From Dermatemys mawii (lineage: Eukaryota > Chordata > Testudines > Dermatemydidae), in NCBI GenBank assembly GCA_007922305.1, contig ML677373.1:15727881-15791880 (forward strand): a DNA stretch of 64,000 bases, in the 5' to 3' direction. Shown piece by piece: positions 1 to 11,246 of this stretch. The notes beneath the pieces were generated by a model, which saw nothing but the letters and a program-made list of their open reading frames with translations, was not told the origin of the DNA and made no database searches. A program made the position numbers and the translations under genes. Numbering within the stretch: position 1 is the stretch's first letter; each line of letters starts with the position of its first letter.

Positions 1-198
1 TTCAGAGATATATAACATCCTAATAGTCATTTTCGGCTTTTGTTACATAGCCATTTATTCTAATGCATAGATAACATGCGGTATCAGTTACTTTTCTTTT
101 TAAATTTCTGAGGCCATGCAGTATATACGTTAATCTATAACTGGCTATGTTGCACCAATCCAATTGGCATAGATTATATTTCCTTTCACATACCCTAC

Positions 199-322
199 TC
201 TAAATCTGGAGGAATCCCACTCAGATCAATGGAGTTATACCAGTGCAACGACACCATTGAATTACACTGAGTTATTCCCTCATTTATAGCAGCATAATTG
301 AAAGGGGAATCAGACCCAACAG
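199..322. repeat. Degenerate copy of dispersed palindromic repeat
   Basis: Contains the paired motifs 'TCAATGGAGTTA' and 'CACCATTGAATTACAC' in inverted arrangement, and ends in 'GGGAATCAGACCC'. The same arrangement recurs in many places in this window. It resembles old non-autonomous palindromic elements that are common in reptile and bird genomes. I do not recall a family name. Confidence 0.45.
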
Positions 323-400
323 TGAGCTGGTCTGGCATTTTTATTAGATAAAGGGACAGTTGTAGAGTCTGTCTGTAAACTCTGAGCATCTGAGACTTGT

Positions 401-424
401 ATTTTTTTTATTATTATTATTATT
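401..424. repeat. (TTA)n microsatellite
   Basis: A short T-run leads into about five TTA/ATT units. It is a simple sequence repeat with no coding context. Confidence 0.85.
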
Positions 425-1722
425 TGCTAATGTGTGTTTTTGAAAGATGCTTTTAATGCCTTTTCTGTTGGAAAAGTAAATGTTCTGAGAACAAATCAAA
501 ACAGTTGTTTACCTCACTTCAAAGTGAATTTCCAGTAGTTTGACTTCTGGGGAGAATCTTGAGCTGCTACTTGTTTTATTTTTACAGTAAATTCTCCCAG
601 ATCCTTGCTCAGAAAACAGAACACTAATGCTGGCTTGCTCTCCCTCTCTACAGCACTGGCTTCAACAGGAAAACAGTGGCATAGGAGAAGGCCCATGCTG
701 AGCATCATGCGCTTCTATTAAAAGCAAGCTGTTTTCTATGTAATGCATATAGTAAATATGTGCCTTAGTCACTGCTGCTCTGTAGTTTACTATGATGAAA
801 AATTCCAGCACGGTGCACTGCTATTGGTAGAGTCCCCGGTGAGTTAATTCAGTGAACCCCCAAGAAATCCGCATAGTCTCTAAACAAGAACAGATTTAGT
901 ATCATGTTGTTTTCTTTTCATTTTTTTCATATTGCTCAATCTCCTCTCCTAACTCTATCTCCTAAAACACCTCACCCCAAACACAATTCAAAACTTATCC
1001 CTCAAATCTTACAAAAATAAACAGATTTCTATTCTTATTCTCCCTTATTTTACCAACATAACACTGTTCCTTGAACATTATAGCTTAACTTGAGGACAAA
1101 TTAAGAAATGCAGTGAGAATCTGTACAAAAGCCCATTGAGGTCAGTGAGAGTCTGTCCCACTGACTTCAGCAGGCTCTGAAGCTGGCCTTAAATGGGCTA
1201 AATTTGACTCAATCACATGGGTGCAAATCTGGAGTTACTCAATTAAAATTCTGAATCAGAAAGTTACAGAGGTAAGTGGAGTAATTCCAGCGTTTTAACC
1301 CAAGTGCTGGAGAGCAGAATTTGGTTCCATGCTTTTTAATACTGTATTAAATTTGCCTAAAATATATGTTCAGAATGAACATTATAAGGGAAAATGAAGA
1401 GAGGAAAGTACAGCTGTATAAGCAGCTTTAAAATGCTTTAGTAACTCTGTTTGTACAACACCTAACCAATAGGTGGGTACACTCTAGGTCACACAGAAAA
1501 TAACCAATAATGGAAAATAGTAAAAATTAAAGGTATAATTTATTAATAACAACATTTTCATCCAGCGATCTCAGTTAAGAAAAGGGGTGGTGAGTTTTAG
1601 ACCATATATGACAGGAAACCTTTTCACTCCAAAGCTCATTTGGAATATGGACTTTCTGCTGAAGAAAGTGGTTTCATTACATAATTATAAGACTGCAGTG
1701 GATTAATGCCTGAAAATTCATA

Positions 1723-1812
1723 CGTGACAAAGAGTCCTGTGGCACCTTAAAGACTAACTAAAATTTTAGAGCATAAGCTTTCGTGAGCTAATACCCACTT
1801 CGTCGGAATTCA
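1723..1812 (+). mobile_element. Short 'GTGGCACC' repeat unit with 10-bp target duplication
   Basis: A single unit with the landmarks 'GTCCTGTGGCACCTTA', 'GCATAAGCTTTCGTGAGC' and 'ATACCCACTTCGTCGG'. It is flanked by the direct repeat AAAATTCATA at 1713-1722 and 1813-1822, which looks like a target site duplication. The unit matches one arm of the fold-back element at 3421-3622. Such units are abundant in turtle and crocodilian genomes as I recall them. The duplication suggests insertion as a discrete unit, not simple decay of a longer element. Confidence 0.7.
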
Positions 1813-1822
1813 AAAATTCATA

Positions 1823-3420
1823 GGCTTTTTTGGACTGCCCTGCTAAAGGTGGATTGGATGAACCGGGGTGGCACTGCTTAGAGATTTAAGAGGCTCATGG
1901 TATCGAAGTTATGAGTATATCCCATTGATCAGCATTTTGTGGCGCTGCCCTTCATTGTACATATTTAAAAGATTAAAGGTGAGGGAATTGTCTCAGACAT
2001 TTTAACATCAATTTTGTCATGGAATGTCTTTGGGCCAGATCATCCGTTGGTGCAAATGGGCACAAATCTACTCAGTGTATGATCGAACCCAATGGATAAA
2101 TCAGGAAAATCTTTCCAAACACAATAGTGAATGGAATGGAGATTAAAAAATATATATAAATATGATATATCCAGGATTAAGTAAAAGGTCTTTTCAACTC
2201 TCTGCACAAGTTAATTACAGTTACAACACTTTCATGACTCAGCAATACTATATCAGAATCTGCATTTCTTGAGGCAACAATGCCTCTGAGTGACTGGCTG
2301 GAAGGAGCAGCTTCTGAATTCACCACAGAAGCAGACAGCAGGTCAGTTAGAATGACAGGAGCTATAGTTAGTCAACACTGCTCTGACTATCCTGCCCTCC
2401 TGAGGGGATAGGCAAAAGTTTGCACCTATATTGACCTGATCCTGTTATCTCAAAGCAGAAACAAACTGAAATGGCCATCCTGATCACGTGGTTGGGAACA
2501 ACAATTTATCATGGAAGGGAAACACCATAAACGATTCATCATGCCCATATTTCTCATACTTAATTCCTCTGGGTGTAGAGAAACAGGGATTTAGAAATGA
2601 ATGCTGGTGCTTCCTAGTCAACCACAGCTTGCCTGCAGCCAAATTTACTGCTTCAATCTTCAACATTTAACTCTCCAGATGCCAAACTCAGGAGCTGAAG
2701 TCTGAGATCTTTGAATGAGTTTCAGATATGCAAGGGAGAAGGGGAGAACAGCTGCCCAGAGCAGCAGTTAGAGAGTGCTCCCAACTGTGAACATTTTAAG
2801 AAGAGTGGAGCACTCAAAAGAAACAAGTAACCTAGTGCACTGCTGGCAAAAAGCTAAGGGAGCAGGCAGTTCAGATGAGGGCTAGAAATAGCTAGGACAT
2901 TGGAGAGGACTACGGTAGCCGGGGAGGCTAAACATTTCAAGACGATATTTGAATTCCAGAGGTGAATTCTGGTGGTTGATAGGTTGTCCACGTGAACCGC
3001 TGCTGTCCAGAAGATCGGTGGCTGATTCAAGGAGATGAGGCAAGACACATTTGTATGCAGTCTCATGGGTAAGCAGTATGCTATTTGGGCAGTATTGTGG
3101 AACCTGTTTTTAGGCATAAATCTTCCTGTGCAGTCAGAAATGGCCCCCTTGAAGAATTGTTGGTTATCCCAATCTTCTGCCTTGTGACGGGGCCATGTAG
3201 TGGTCAGGGAAGGCTGCTACAGCGTATGGGGGTAAATGTGTGTCTTACCACTCTGCCTGGGCACTGCCATGAGGGTTTAACCCATAGTAAGCTCAGTGAT
3301 AGTGAAACCCAGTTTATACAGGAATTTTTTTCCACTGTAAGAGGTTTCCCCTGTGCTGATTTGCCTTGGGAGGCAGCAATTATCACGTAGAATACTAAGT
3401 GTTACATTGCAAGGTGAAAA
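1823..3420. other. Unassigned stretch, no gene seen
   Basis: The longest open frame (3085-3390, plus strand, 101 codons) shows no recognisable domain or motif. No repeat family was recognised. Confidence 0.55.
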
Positions 3421-3622
3421 CAATGAAGAATACTTGTGGCACCCTACAGATTAACAAATTTATTTGGGCATAAGCTTTTGTGGGTTAAAACCCACTTCAT
3501 CAGATGGGTTTTAGCCCACGAAAGCTTATTCCCAAATAAATTTGTTAGTCTATAAGGCACCACAAGTACCCCTCGTTGTTTTTGCCGATACAGTCTAATG
3601 TAGCTGTCACTCTGAAACCTGA
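3421..3622. mobile_element. Fold-back (palindromic) MITE-like element
   Basis: Two arms of the same unit face each other. The left arm runs from 'TACTTGTGGCACC' at about 3431 to 'CCCACTTCATCAGAT' at 3504. The right arm is its inverted copy, ending in 'GGCACCACAAGTAC' near 3569. The near-perfect inversion could form a hairpin of about 70 bp. A non-palindromic tail with 'GATACAG' and 'CTCTGAAACCTG' follows to 3622. It is non-coding and related to the single unit at 1723-1812. The transposase superfamily cannot be decided from the ends. Confidence 0.75.
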
Positions 3623-3680
3623 TTGCAAGGTGACTATCTCCTTTCCTGAACAAAGGAAGACAAAAAAGTTGCCTCTAGTC

Positions 3681-4003
3681 CAGGGGTTCCCAAACTTGTT
3701 CCGTGGGTTGGCCAGAGTAAGCCCCTGACTGGCCGCAAGATGTTTTGTTTACCCGAGTGGCCGTAGGTTCGGCTACTCGCAACTCCCATGGCCTTGGTTC
3801 ACCATTCCCTGCCAATGGGAGCTGTAGGAAGCAGTGGCCTGGCCTGTGCTGCTTCCTACGGCTCCCATTGGCCGAGAATGGTGAACCGCGACCAGTGGGA
3901 GCTGTGAGCGGCCGAACCTATGGCCACTCAGGTAAACAAAACATCTTGCAGCCAATCAGGGGCTTACCCTGACCAAGCCATGGAACAAGTTTGGGAATCC
4001 CTG
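3681..4003. mobile_element. Palindromic non-autonomous hAT element (MITE)
   Basis: Terminal inverted repeats start 'CAGGGGTTCCCAAACTTG' and end with the complement, 'CAAGTTTGGGAATCCCTG'. The inversion continues inward for roughly 150 bp per arm, so most of the 323-bp element is one large palindrome. An 8-bp target duplication flanks it (CTCTAGTC at 3673-3680, CTCCAGTC at 4004-4011, one mismatch). The CAGGGGTTC-type terminus and 8-bp duplication are hallmarks of the hAT superfamily. There is no transposase, so it must have been mobilised in trans. Confidence 0.88.
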
Positions 4004-4011
4004 CTCCAGTC

Positions 4012-5053
4012 TATGGCGGAGCATGAGAAGGAGAAATTCCTGAGTCCAAGCAGTTCCACAGCTCCCACCACCTGAGAGTGAAGACATGTGGCCTGATTTC
4101 TTCATTACTTTGCATCTTATGCAGTCATTTAAGTCTACACAGAGTGCGTGCAATACACCAATAAATTAGAAAGATGGCATTTATACACTCACTTTGTATT
4201 TATTTGCTCAGGTGGAAAATGGCTACATAAGGTGCAAGGCAAGAATCATGCCCTGTTGTCTCAAAACATGCCCATAAACAGAGGGGCTGAAGAGAGGCCC
4301 TGTCCCCATTCCTGGGGAGATGGAGAGGAAATTTTTGGTCAGGTAGGTTCTTTCTTATCACAGTACAACTCTGCTAATAATGTGGTGGTGGGGAAGGGGA
4401 GGCAATGACTCCAACAATACTTTGCTATAAGAGGCCTCCACAGTACAGGTCACATCTACAGCAGATCTGTAAAAATCAGTGGAGCTGAGGATCCAGCAAT
4501 GCATGGTTTCCAAACCATTTGACACATATTGTACATGTGACCTACATTACTGTCCATGAGCTAGCTGGACTTCTGATATTATCCTGGCACTCAAATTTTC
4601 CTCTGTGCTGTTGGCTGAACAATTTTTATATCAACGTGTAGTCACTGCCATGTGCTTCAAATGAAAAACACTCCTTGCTACAGTTTTCTGTGAGAAGTTT
4701 CTACTGTTCCTTGTGGCAGAGAAAAGAATCCGTGTGCTTTTGTCATCCTATGAAGCTTTCATCAAAAGTAAGTTATCGTTGTGGGGATTCAATGGCAGCT
4801 GATTTAATTTTTGAATCACCCAGCTAGATTAAAAAAAAATGCTTTATTCTCCCTGAAGAGTCCCCGAAAAGTAAGAAAAATCATTTGGAGATGAAACATC
4901 AAACGGAAAAAAAAAATCAAAATCCTATAGCAGAAATTTACAAAGGAATATCCAGCAAGACAAACACCTGGGGAAAAACTGACTGAGCATGAATGAGCAT
5001 TAGGGCCAAAAGATTTTGCCATTTTTTTGGTTGGTCATCTTTAGACACTGGAG
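4012..5053. other. Unassigned stretch, no gene seen
   Basis: The only open frames are short (86 codons at 4148-4408, 68 codons at 4816-5022) and resemble nothing known. No repeat was recognised. Confidence 0.55.
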
Positions 5054-5120
5054 GTGAAATCCTGCCCCCCCACTGAAGTCAATGGGAGTTTTGCCACTGA
5101 GGAATGGAGCCAGAATTTCA
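5054..5120. repeat. Short palindromic repeat, 'GAAGTCAATGGGAG' family
   Basis: 'TGAAATCCTGCC' at the left faces 'GCCAGAATTTCA' at the right, with 'GAAGTCAATGGGAGTTTTGCC' straddling the centre. The layout is the same as in the copies at 43812 and 48026. It is probably an ancient non-autonomous DNA element of amniotes. Confidence 0.65.
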
Positions 5121-5696
5121 GTCTGAAACCTCATTTTTAAGAATTGCCGATCACCTCTCTCATTTAAGTTAGGTGTACATGCTGAGTTCTGTTGAAGTTC
5201 TGCCTGTTGATAAATTGGGCCTAAGTCACTAGTTAAATATTCACTTACTTTATTTAATTAAAGACACGCTTATGCGGGGAAGGGAGGATATCTGCTATTC
5301 AAAATAAAATCACGGTTGATGTCTGATGTCAAAAGACAAGTATGTTGTAGGTGAGTGTGTGGATGCTGTGGTAGCCCAATCAAATTATTTCCTTTGGGCT
5401 TTTAGGTTTGTGTGGCACCTAGGGCTCACTTCACCAGTGTGTGTCTCCACAAACATGTCACAGATTGCTAGCAATATCATTCACCCACATCACAAGGTAG
5501 CAAGTGCTGATAAATCTAAACACTGTCACCCCATTTTGGCCCTATATGATGGCCAGTCAGCTGCCAAAAAATGAGAAATGAAGAAAAATACACTCTGTTT
5601 GTGAATAGTTAGTAATTCTTTGTTCATCTCCAACTAACAATTTCTAAAAGCAAACACGGGATATAAGCAAATATTCTGAATATTTAGAGAGAATGA

Positions 5697-6062
5697 TTCA
5701 TCTAGTGGTTACGGCAGAAGACTAGAAATCAAGACTCCTGAACTTGCAATTGATTGTATCACCCAGGGCCCTGTTAAGTATGTTCCTTTACTTCTGCACC
5801 TGACAGAACTGTTGCTCTAGATTCTACTTTTGCCTCTGCAACTGATTGGCTATTTCACCATGGACCGGGGGCAGGGGTGATGATGGAAACCACGTATTTG
5901 GTGTTTGTTGTTACTACTTCAAGCCGGGAGATGTGGCAGTACCCCTGGTTCCAGCACCACGGTCATGAGCACCTCCACTCCTTGTGTCTTAGTTTAGGAA
6001 TAATAATCCTTACCCACTCTAGGGAGATGTTGCGAGCTTAAATGTTTCAGATCCTCAGATAA
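5697..6062 (+). mobile_element. MIR-like SINE, interrupted copy
   Basis: The head 'TCTAGTGGTTACGGCAGAAG' followed by 'AATCAAGACTCCTG' matches the tRNA-derived head of MIR-type SINEs. The core 'CTCTGCAACTGATTGGCT' appears near 5833. The tail 'GTGTCTTAGTTTAGGAATAATAATCC' with 'TTTCAGATCCTCAGAT' lies at about 5983-6060. The pieces are separated by unrelated sequence, so the copy has been split by insertions or is very diverged. Confidence 0.5.
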
Positions 6063-7675
6063 AAAAATTGGATTCATAGAAATCCAAAGTCTTTTTATTA
6101 GCAAGAGAACAGACTGAACAATATTTGTCAAATGATGTTAGAAGTGTATACTAAATAAAATATTCGGTTAATATTTTGTCATTTTTCACCTAACCTAACT
6201 CCCTTACAGAAGCTTTTAAATTAAAAACCAGTTTAAGATGATTAAAGGTAGATATAGTAGTATTGCACCAATAAATTCTGCTTATACTAAGGTAAATCCA
6301 GAGCACTCCATTGGTTTCAGTTAGAGAGAAGCAAATAAATAGCAATGATTCATCTACTTGATAAAGGTATCCACTTTTTTTTTCTGCTCAGAGAATATCC
6401 TCAAACAGATCACAAATTCCTCACATCAGTTCCAGTGATTTACTCAATGGTTATTTTTCTCCATGGGTTAAGCACATCCAGGTCACTGAAAGTATTTGAT
6501 ACAGTAGTTTCTGTTCCTTGATTGGACGATTTTTACTCACTGCCTTGTCTAACTCACATTCTACTGAGGAGTGGGCCCCATTGGGTAGGGTGCAGTAGTC
6601 TATATACATAGTATGAGGTGTTAACTGCCCAAAGAATTTACAGCCTAAAGCTCCAGATCCTCCTATTACTTTTATGCATACTTAACTTTTAAGCACCTGA
6701 GTATTTCCATTGACTTCAATGGAACTATCCACATACCTGAAGGATCCGGGCCAATATAGACCAAGTACGAGAGAGTCGGGGAACTGATGAACAGAAAGAT
6801 TAAATGGCTTGTCTACAGTCACAAAAAAACCTATCACACAGACAAGAACTGAACCTAGATTTCCCAAGTTTCAGTCTAGGGCTTTAATAAGCCTAATCCT
6901 CCTCTCTCAGTTGTGTCTATACAGCTGAAGAGATCTAATTTTGAATGTAAGCAAATAAACATGGGAAAATATTTGCCTATCTTTAGTGGAGTTATTCCAG
7001 ATTTATGCAGGTACAATATAACTGAGATCAGGATCTCTCTCATGAGAGAGAGAAATATCACCTAGAATTGAAATGTGCAGAAAGAAGATCATGGAATTTA
7101 TCACTAAACACTTAAGAGCTTTGCAGACTATATATGTTTGTTTGTGTCTGAATGAACGATGATTACATTTTAGTCATGTCTGCCCTGACTGCACAGTCTC
7201 TGGAATAGGGTTTGTTGCAACTCAACATTTATTGTAAATCTTTTCAGGTTCACGGAATGATTTTTTGTTGTTGTTTTATTTATGGAACTAAAAAGTGGTG
7301 GCAAGTTTATGTCCACAAATGGAAGAATGTCTGAAAAATATTTCCTTCCGTTATTTTATTTTTCAATCCCAAAATGAGTGTGTCATCTATAGTGGCACTA
7401 CATTTTTCAGGGGGTTATTTCAGATCCATCACTGTGCCTATGTTAGTATGGTATTTTCCTTTACTTCCTGGTTTACTTCTAGAAAAATAACCATGCTAGT
7501 TGCATGACTTCTGCAAGGATATTGAGTACTTTTATCCATTTCTTGCTTACCCTAGCTTTGTACAATATTTCCCATCTTTACAGAGTCAGTTCACAACTCT
7601 AGTAACATATGCATCCTGAACTAAGAGCATTAAGGTATGTTATTTCAGGTTAGAGATGATAACAACAGCCTATGA
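6063..7675. other. Unassigned stretch with palindromic repeat pieces
   Basis: No gene seen. Apart from the palindromic repeat at 6655-6752 and a degenerate relative near 6970-7050 ('GGAGTTATTCCAGATTTATG'), nothing is recognisable. Confidence 0.55.
6655..6752. repeat. Palindromic repeat, 'TTGACTTCAATGG' family
   Basis: 'AGATCCTCC' at the left pairs with 'GGATCCGGGCC' at the right around the centre 'CCATTGACTTCAATGG'. It belongs with the dispersed ancient palindromic elements in this window. Confidence 0.55.
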
Positions 7676-8040
7676 TTAAGGCCGTACTTAACATGCGGTT
7701 TGCGGAAATGGTGAATTCTGCAATATCAGGCTTTCACTGCAGTTTTGACAGTGGGAGCCCTGCTGTGTGCGGGGCTGACAGTGAGAATTCCGCCTGCCCC
7801 GAGGCTAAGAGCTGGAGCCCCTGCTCTTAGCCTAGGTTCCCGCTGTCAGTCCTGGGCCCCCACACTCAGCTCTGGGTTTCTCCTAGGGGGAAATCATGGA
7901 AAAGCAGTAATGGACTTTATTACTGGAAATAATAAGATCTGTTGTTATTTTTTCCGCAATTGTCCATGGCTTGTCAGCAACTCAGCCCCAATTTTTTACA
8001 AGCATCCCGCAATTCAAGTAAGGCCTTTCCTATGCTGGCG
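7676..8040. repeat. Candidate interspersed repeat with GC-rich middle
   Basis: A locally GC-rich core (about 7740-7890), containing the inverted pair 'GAGGCTAAGAGC' / 'GCTCTTAGCCTA', is followed by 'ATCATGGAAAAGCAGTAATGG' and 'ATCCCGCAATTCAAGTAAGGCC'. It resembles turtle interspersed repeats I have seen, but I cannot assign a class or exact ends. The 109-codon frame over it is probably incidental. Confidence 0.35.
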
Positions 8041-8300
8041 TACACCTCTTCCCACCACTTTTCTTTCTAAGTAATTTCACTTATTTTTAAAGGAACAGAA
8101 ACATTTTCTACATTTCATATTGCTATGGATTAACCACGAAGCAAAACCTCTACGGTTATAATGAAGCTTTTCAAAGCCCCTACTATGTAATTCCTTGAGG
8201 AAATATACTCAATTTTAGCTTAGAGATCAGCTTCTTTTTTGTTGTTGCTAACTCCCTGTTTGTTTCTAGTCATGGTAAGTGACCATAAAAATGGATACTT

Positions 8301-8410
8301 ATTTATTTGTATTGCAGTAGCACCTACGAGCCCCAGCGATAGTCCAAGACTCCTTGGTGTTAGGCACTGTACACACAGAGAACAATAAGAAAATCCCTGT
8401 CCCAAAAAGC
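8301..8410 (+). repeat. Ancient interspersed repeat fragment
   Basis: The sequence 'TTGTATTGCAGTAGCACCTA', then 'TTAGGCACTGTACACACA' and 'AATCCCTGTCCC', matches a repeat pattern widespread in amniotes. The same pattern recurs at 24990-25400. Class unknown to me. Confidence 0.45.
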
Positions 8411-9166
8411 ATGGGGTTCTATGTTTGTTTTTCTCTGTGACTTCCAGTCCAAATCTGCTCAATTTGCACCTAAAATGTTTTTTTCTCCTAAGTGCCAGCA
8501 TAGCCGTTTGTTTCTGACGAACCCTTTTGTATGAAGCTTGATTGTATTTTATATACTCACTGTTGTATGCTCACCAATCAATAGCTGTCATTTGCTATTT
8601 ACAGTAGCCATATCTTAAATCAGGCTTGCCTGTGCAACTGGCTGGCATTAATTACCCTCTTAGATTGAAAAATATTAATTGGTATAATTCTTGATAGAAG
8701 CCTGAGATGCAAAGATATCTTTTCTTTTTAATGTATCTGTGGCCTCATGAAGACTTTAGATGAATGCATTACTTTTTCAATAAAGGCACACAAAACAGAT
8801 GACTCAGGCCAACTTCTTCAAAAGGATCCTCAATGGGAGTTGGGAGCTCAGTACCTTTCAGGAAGTGTTCAGCACCAAACAGAATGGGGCTCCCTGTAAG
8901 TAAAAACTTCCATTATGTAGAGAGTTAGGGTCCCTTTAATGTCTAATCCAAACTTCCCAGGCTCAACACTTTTGCAGTGCATTGATATTTAGAGATATGC
9001 AAACAACGTACTCCAGTATGTTAGGGCTGTATATTTCTAAACTGTACTGGTCATGTCAGTTATACAAGCACTATATAAACCCATTGTGAAGCCAAGTTTT
9101 AAGCTGAAATTTTTCTATGAAGAAAGGGAAGTAAATATCTTAAAAGATATTAAAAATTTTAATATC
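8411..9166. other. Unassigned stretch with one palindromic repeat piece
   Basis: At 8810-8905 there is a copy of the 'CTCAATGGGAGTTGGGAGCTCAG' type palindromic repeat. About 8519-8805 is AT-rich, with TTAATTA-type motifs (for example ATTAATTACC near 8649), and could be conserved non-coding sequence. No gene seen. Confidence 0.45.
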
Positions 9167-9286
9167 TCCTAACGCTGTTATAATTCTTGACAGAATAACC
9201 ATTTACTAGCAAATGAATTCCTAAAGGGAAGAACCATATTGAATTTTTCAGCATTTTATTTTTCATAGAATGCACATTAAGTAAGG
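9167..9286 (+). repeat. Unrecognised ~120-bp repeat, copy 1
   Basis: Aligns by eye with 19171-19294 over essentially its whole length. The shared core includes 'TCTTGACAGAATAAC' and 'GCAAATGAATTCCTAAAGG'. I do not recognise the family. There are no terminal inverted repeats or target duplication, so the ends are those of the visible match. Confidence 0.65.
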
Positions 9287-9858
9287 CTTAACTTAAATAA
9301 TAATAATACAACTTGGAAAGAATAACCACTGCAGAAATATTATATTTTTGTTTACTGCTTCTGTACCATACTAGCTTCCCTAGGGAAATAAAGGCAAGGA
9401 ATAAGATCTCCCCTGCCTTTCTTTTTCCTTTTGGTTTTATTACCAAGTTAATGTTCAGTGGCCACCATTTAAAAATCAAGTCTGAGAAATTGTTTCACAC
9501 TACAGTCTCTGAGATACCCCAGCTATTTGTTAAACAAATAGAAAAATGTTACAATATCTTAGATATGAGCATGGTAACATTGTTAACTAAGCTTCTTAAG
9601 GCATCTCCTGTACCCATTAAAATGGTAGGGTTTTACAAAGCACTTGAATGAGTTAAAAGCACAAATACAACTGGTACTTCTGAAAATCCTACCTCATCAT
9701 ACTGTTTCCTCTTCGAGTGAAGTTCTGCCATATGTAGACAGCCAGCCCAAGGCTCCTGGATAATCCAGTGGTCAGCATGTGCTAGGGTTTCCCAGTCCAC
9801 AGAGGAGATGAGTCTGTTACAACCCTTGTTGTGGAGCCTGACTCTCTAACTCAAGCTG

Positions 9859-9878
9859 GAGAGAGAGAGAGAGAGAGG
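9859..9878. repeat. (GA)n microsatellite
   Basis: About ten GA units in a row. Confidence 0.9.
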
Positions 9879-9959
9879 AGGATTGGTGAGAAGATAGAAA
9901 TTCTACTTCACAAAATATTTTGGGGTTTGGATAATTTGTGATTGAACTGTGTGCATGTG

Positions 9960-10085
9960 TGTTTGAAATGAGACTCCAATTCCAGAGATTAGGGCATTCG
10001 GCGGAGTCAGAGCAGGAACATGAAACTGGGTCTCCTTTGTCGGCCGTGAATGCTCTAACCACTGGGCTATTGACCAGTGCTTGTA
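9960..10085. repeat. MITE/SINE-like repeat with tRNA-like motif, copy 1
   Basis: Contains 'GAGCAGGAACATGAAACTGGGTCTCC' and 'CTCTAACCACTGGGCTATTG', an antisense tRNA-like signature. Related copies lie at 35735-36085 and 53130-53480. The copy is partial. Family name not recalled. Confidence 0.5.
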
Positions 10086-10447
10086 GAGGCATATGCTTCT
10101 AGCTTTGGAAGTGCCTTAGTCCCTGATGTATTGGCTAAGATGGTGGCTCTCATACGCAGCTGTTAAGGCTCACTTAAGATCTAAAGTTTCACATCTAATG
10201 CAAAGAAAGAAACTTCACTAGAGGCAAGTGCTTCTCATATGGTATTATTCCTCCAGCGGTGGCTGAAAACTTCATAAAAAAACATAGGGGGGTGGGAGAG
10301 AAAAACCCATTGTACGCTGTACCCATTTGTACCATCCTATGGTAGGAATAGATGGAAGGAAATTATTTTTCAGTCCCTGTAGGCTCATGAGACTTGAAAT
10401 TTTGTAACATTTTTTATTTCATTTTATTTTATTTGATCTAGTATATG

Positions 10448-11246
10448 TGTGACTGTCAGGATTGCCGCCCCACTCTGAACTCTAGGGTACAGATGTGGGG
10501 ACCCGCATGAAAAAAGAAATACCCCCACCCCTAAGCTTATTTTACCAGCTTGGGTTAAAATGTTTTTCCCCAGACACAACTTCTGTGTCTGGACTTGGTA
10601 CGCTGCCACCACCAAACTAGGTCTAGGGTAGTTTGGGACCCTTCTTTCCCTTTCCACTAACCCCCCAAACTTCTTCTTTCCCTGGGAAGCTTGAGAGAAT
10701 AAAAAAACCAAACCTCGCCTGATCCTGCGAGATGTGCCCGATCCAAAACCAGGATCTTACACAATGGAAAACAAGCAGTCAGCTTCTTAAAAGAAAGATT
10801 TTAATAAAAGAAAAAAAAGAAAGGAATAAATCCCTTATAACCATCAATAGAACAGCATCTACAATAATCAACAAAAGGATTCAGAAACCAAACCTCTCCC
10901 CCGAGGCAACTTTCTCCCACTGTTGATATCTCTGCTGAAGCTTACAATGTCAAGAAGCACCCAGCCAACACTCACAACTGAGAACCCTTCAAGTGATAAA
11001 AAGAAGGTAAACTTACTGACTACAGTACTTGATAGAAACTTATAGTTACAGTGAAAGACATAGCTGTGTTCATCCCATAGCTGAGGTGAACAGAGAGAAG
11101 ACCCAGAGAGAAACTGAAACTTAAAATCCTTTGTCTCCTGAGGAATTTCTCATTGGTCAGTTGTCCACCTCTCACGTTACCTTTAGCTTAACCCCTTACA
11201 GGTAAACACTAATTCTAAGCTACTTCACACTTATGACAGTGACACA
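10448..11246 (-). mobile_element. Solo LTR, antisense copy
   Basis: Read on the minus strand it begins 'TGTCACTGTCATAAGTG' and ends 'CAATCCTGACAGTCACA', giving imperfect inverted ends of about 11 bp that start TG and end CA. Internal landmarks shared with the sense copy at 49545-50337 are 'TTACCTGTAAGGGGTTAAG' (minus strand, near 11200), a poly(A)-signal region followed by 'ATCTTTCTTTTAA' (near 10795, here ATTAAA), and 'ACATCTGTACCCTAGAGTTC' (near 10485). This matches an endogenous retrovirus-type LTR familiar from turtles. No internal gag/pol sequence adjoins it, so it is probably a solo LTR. No clean target duplication was found. Confidence 0.72.

Larger units (their letters stand above)
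1..1712. other. Unassigned AT-rich stretch, no gene seen
   Basis: No reading frame here exceeds 64 codons and none resembles a known protein. It holds a (TTA)n run and degenerate copies of the dispersed palindromic repeat at about 199-322 and 1208-1290. I see nothing else I can support. Confidence 0.6.
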
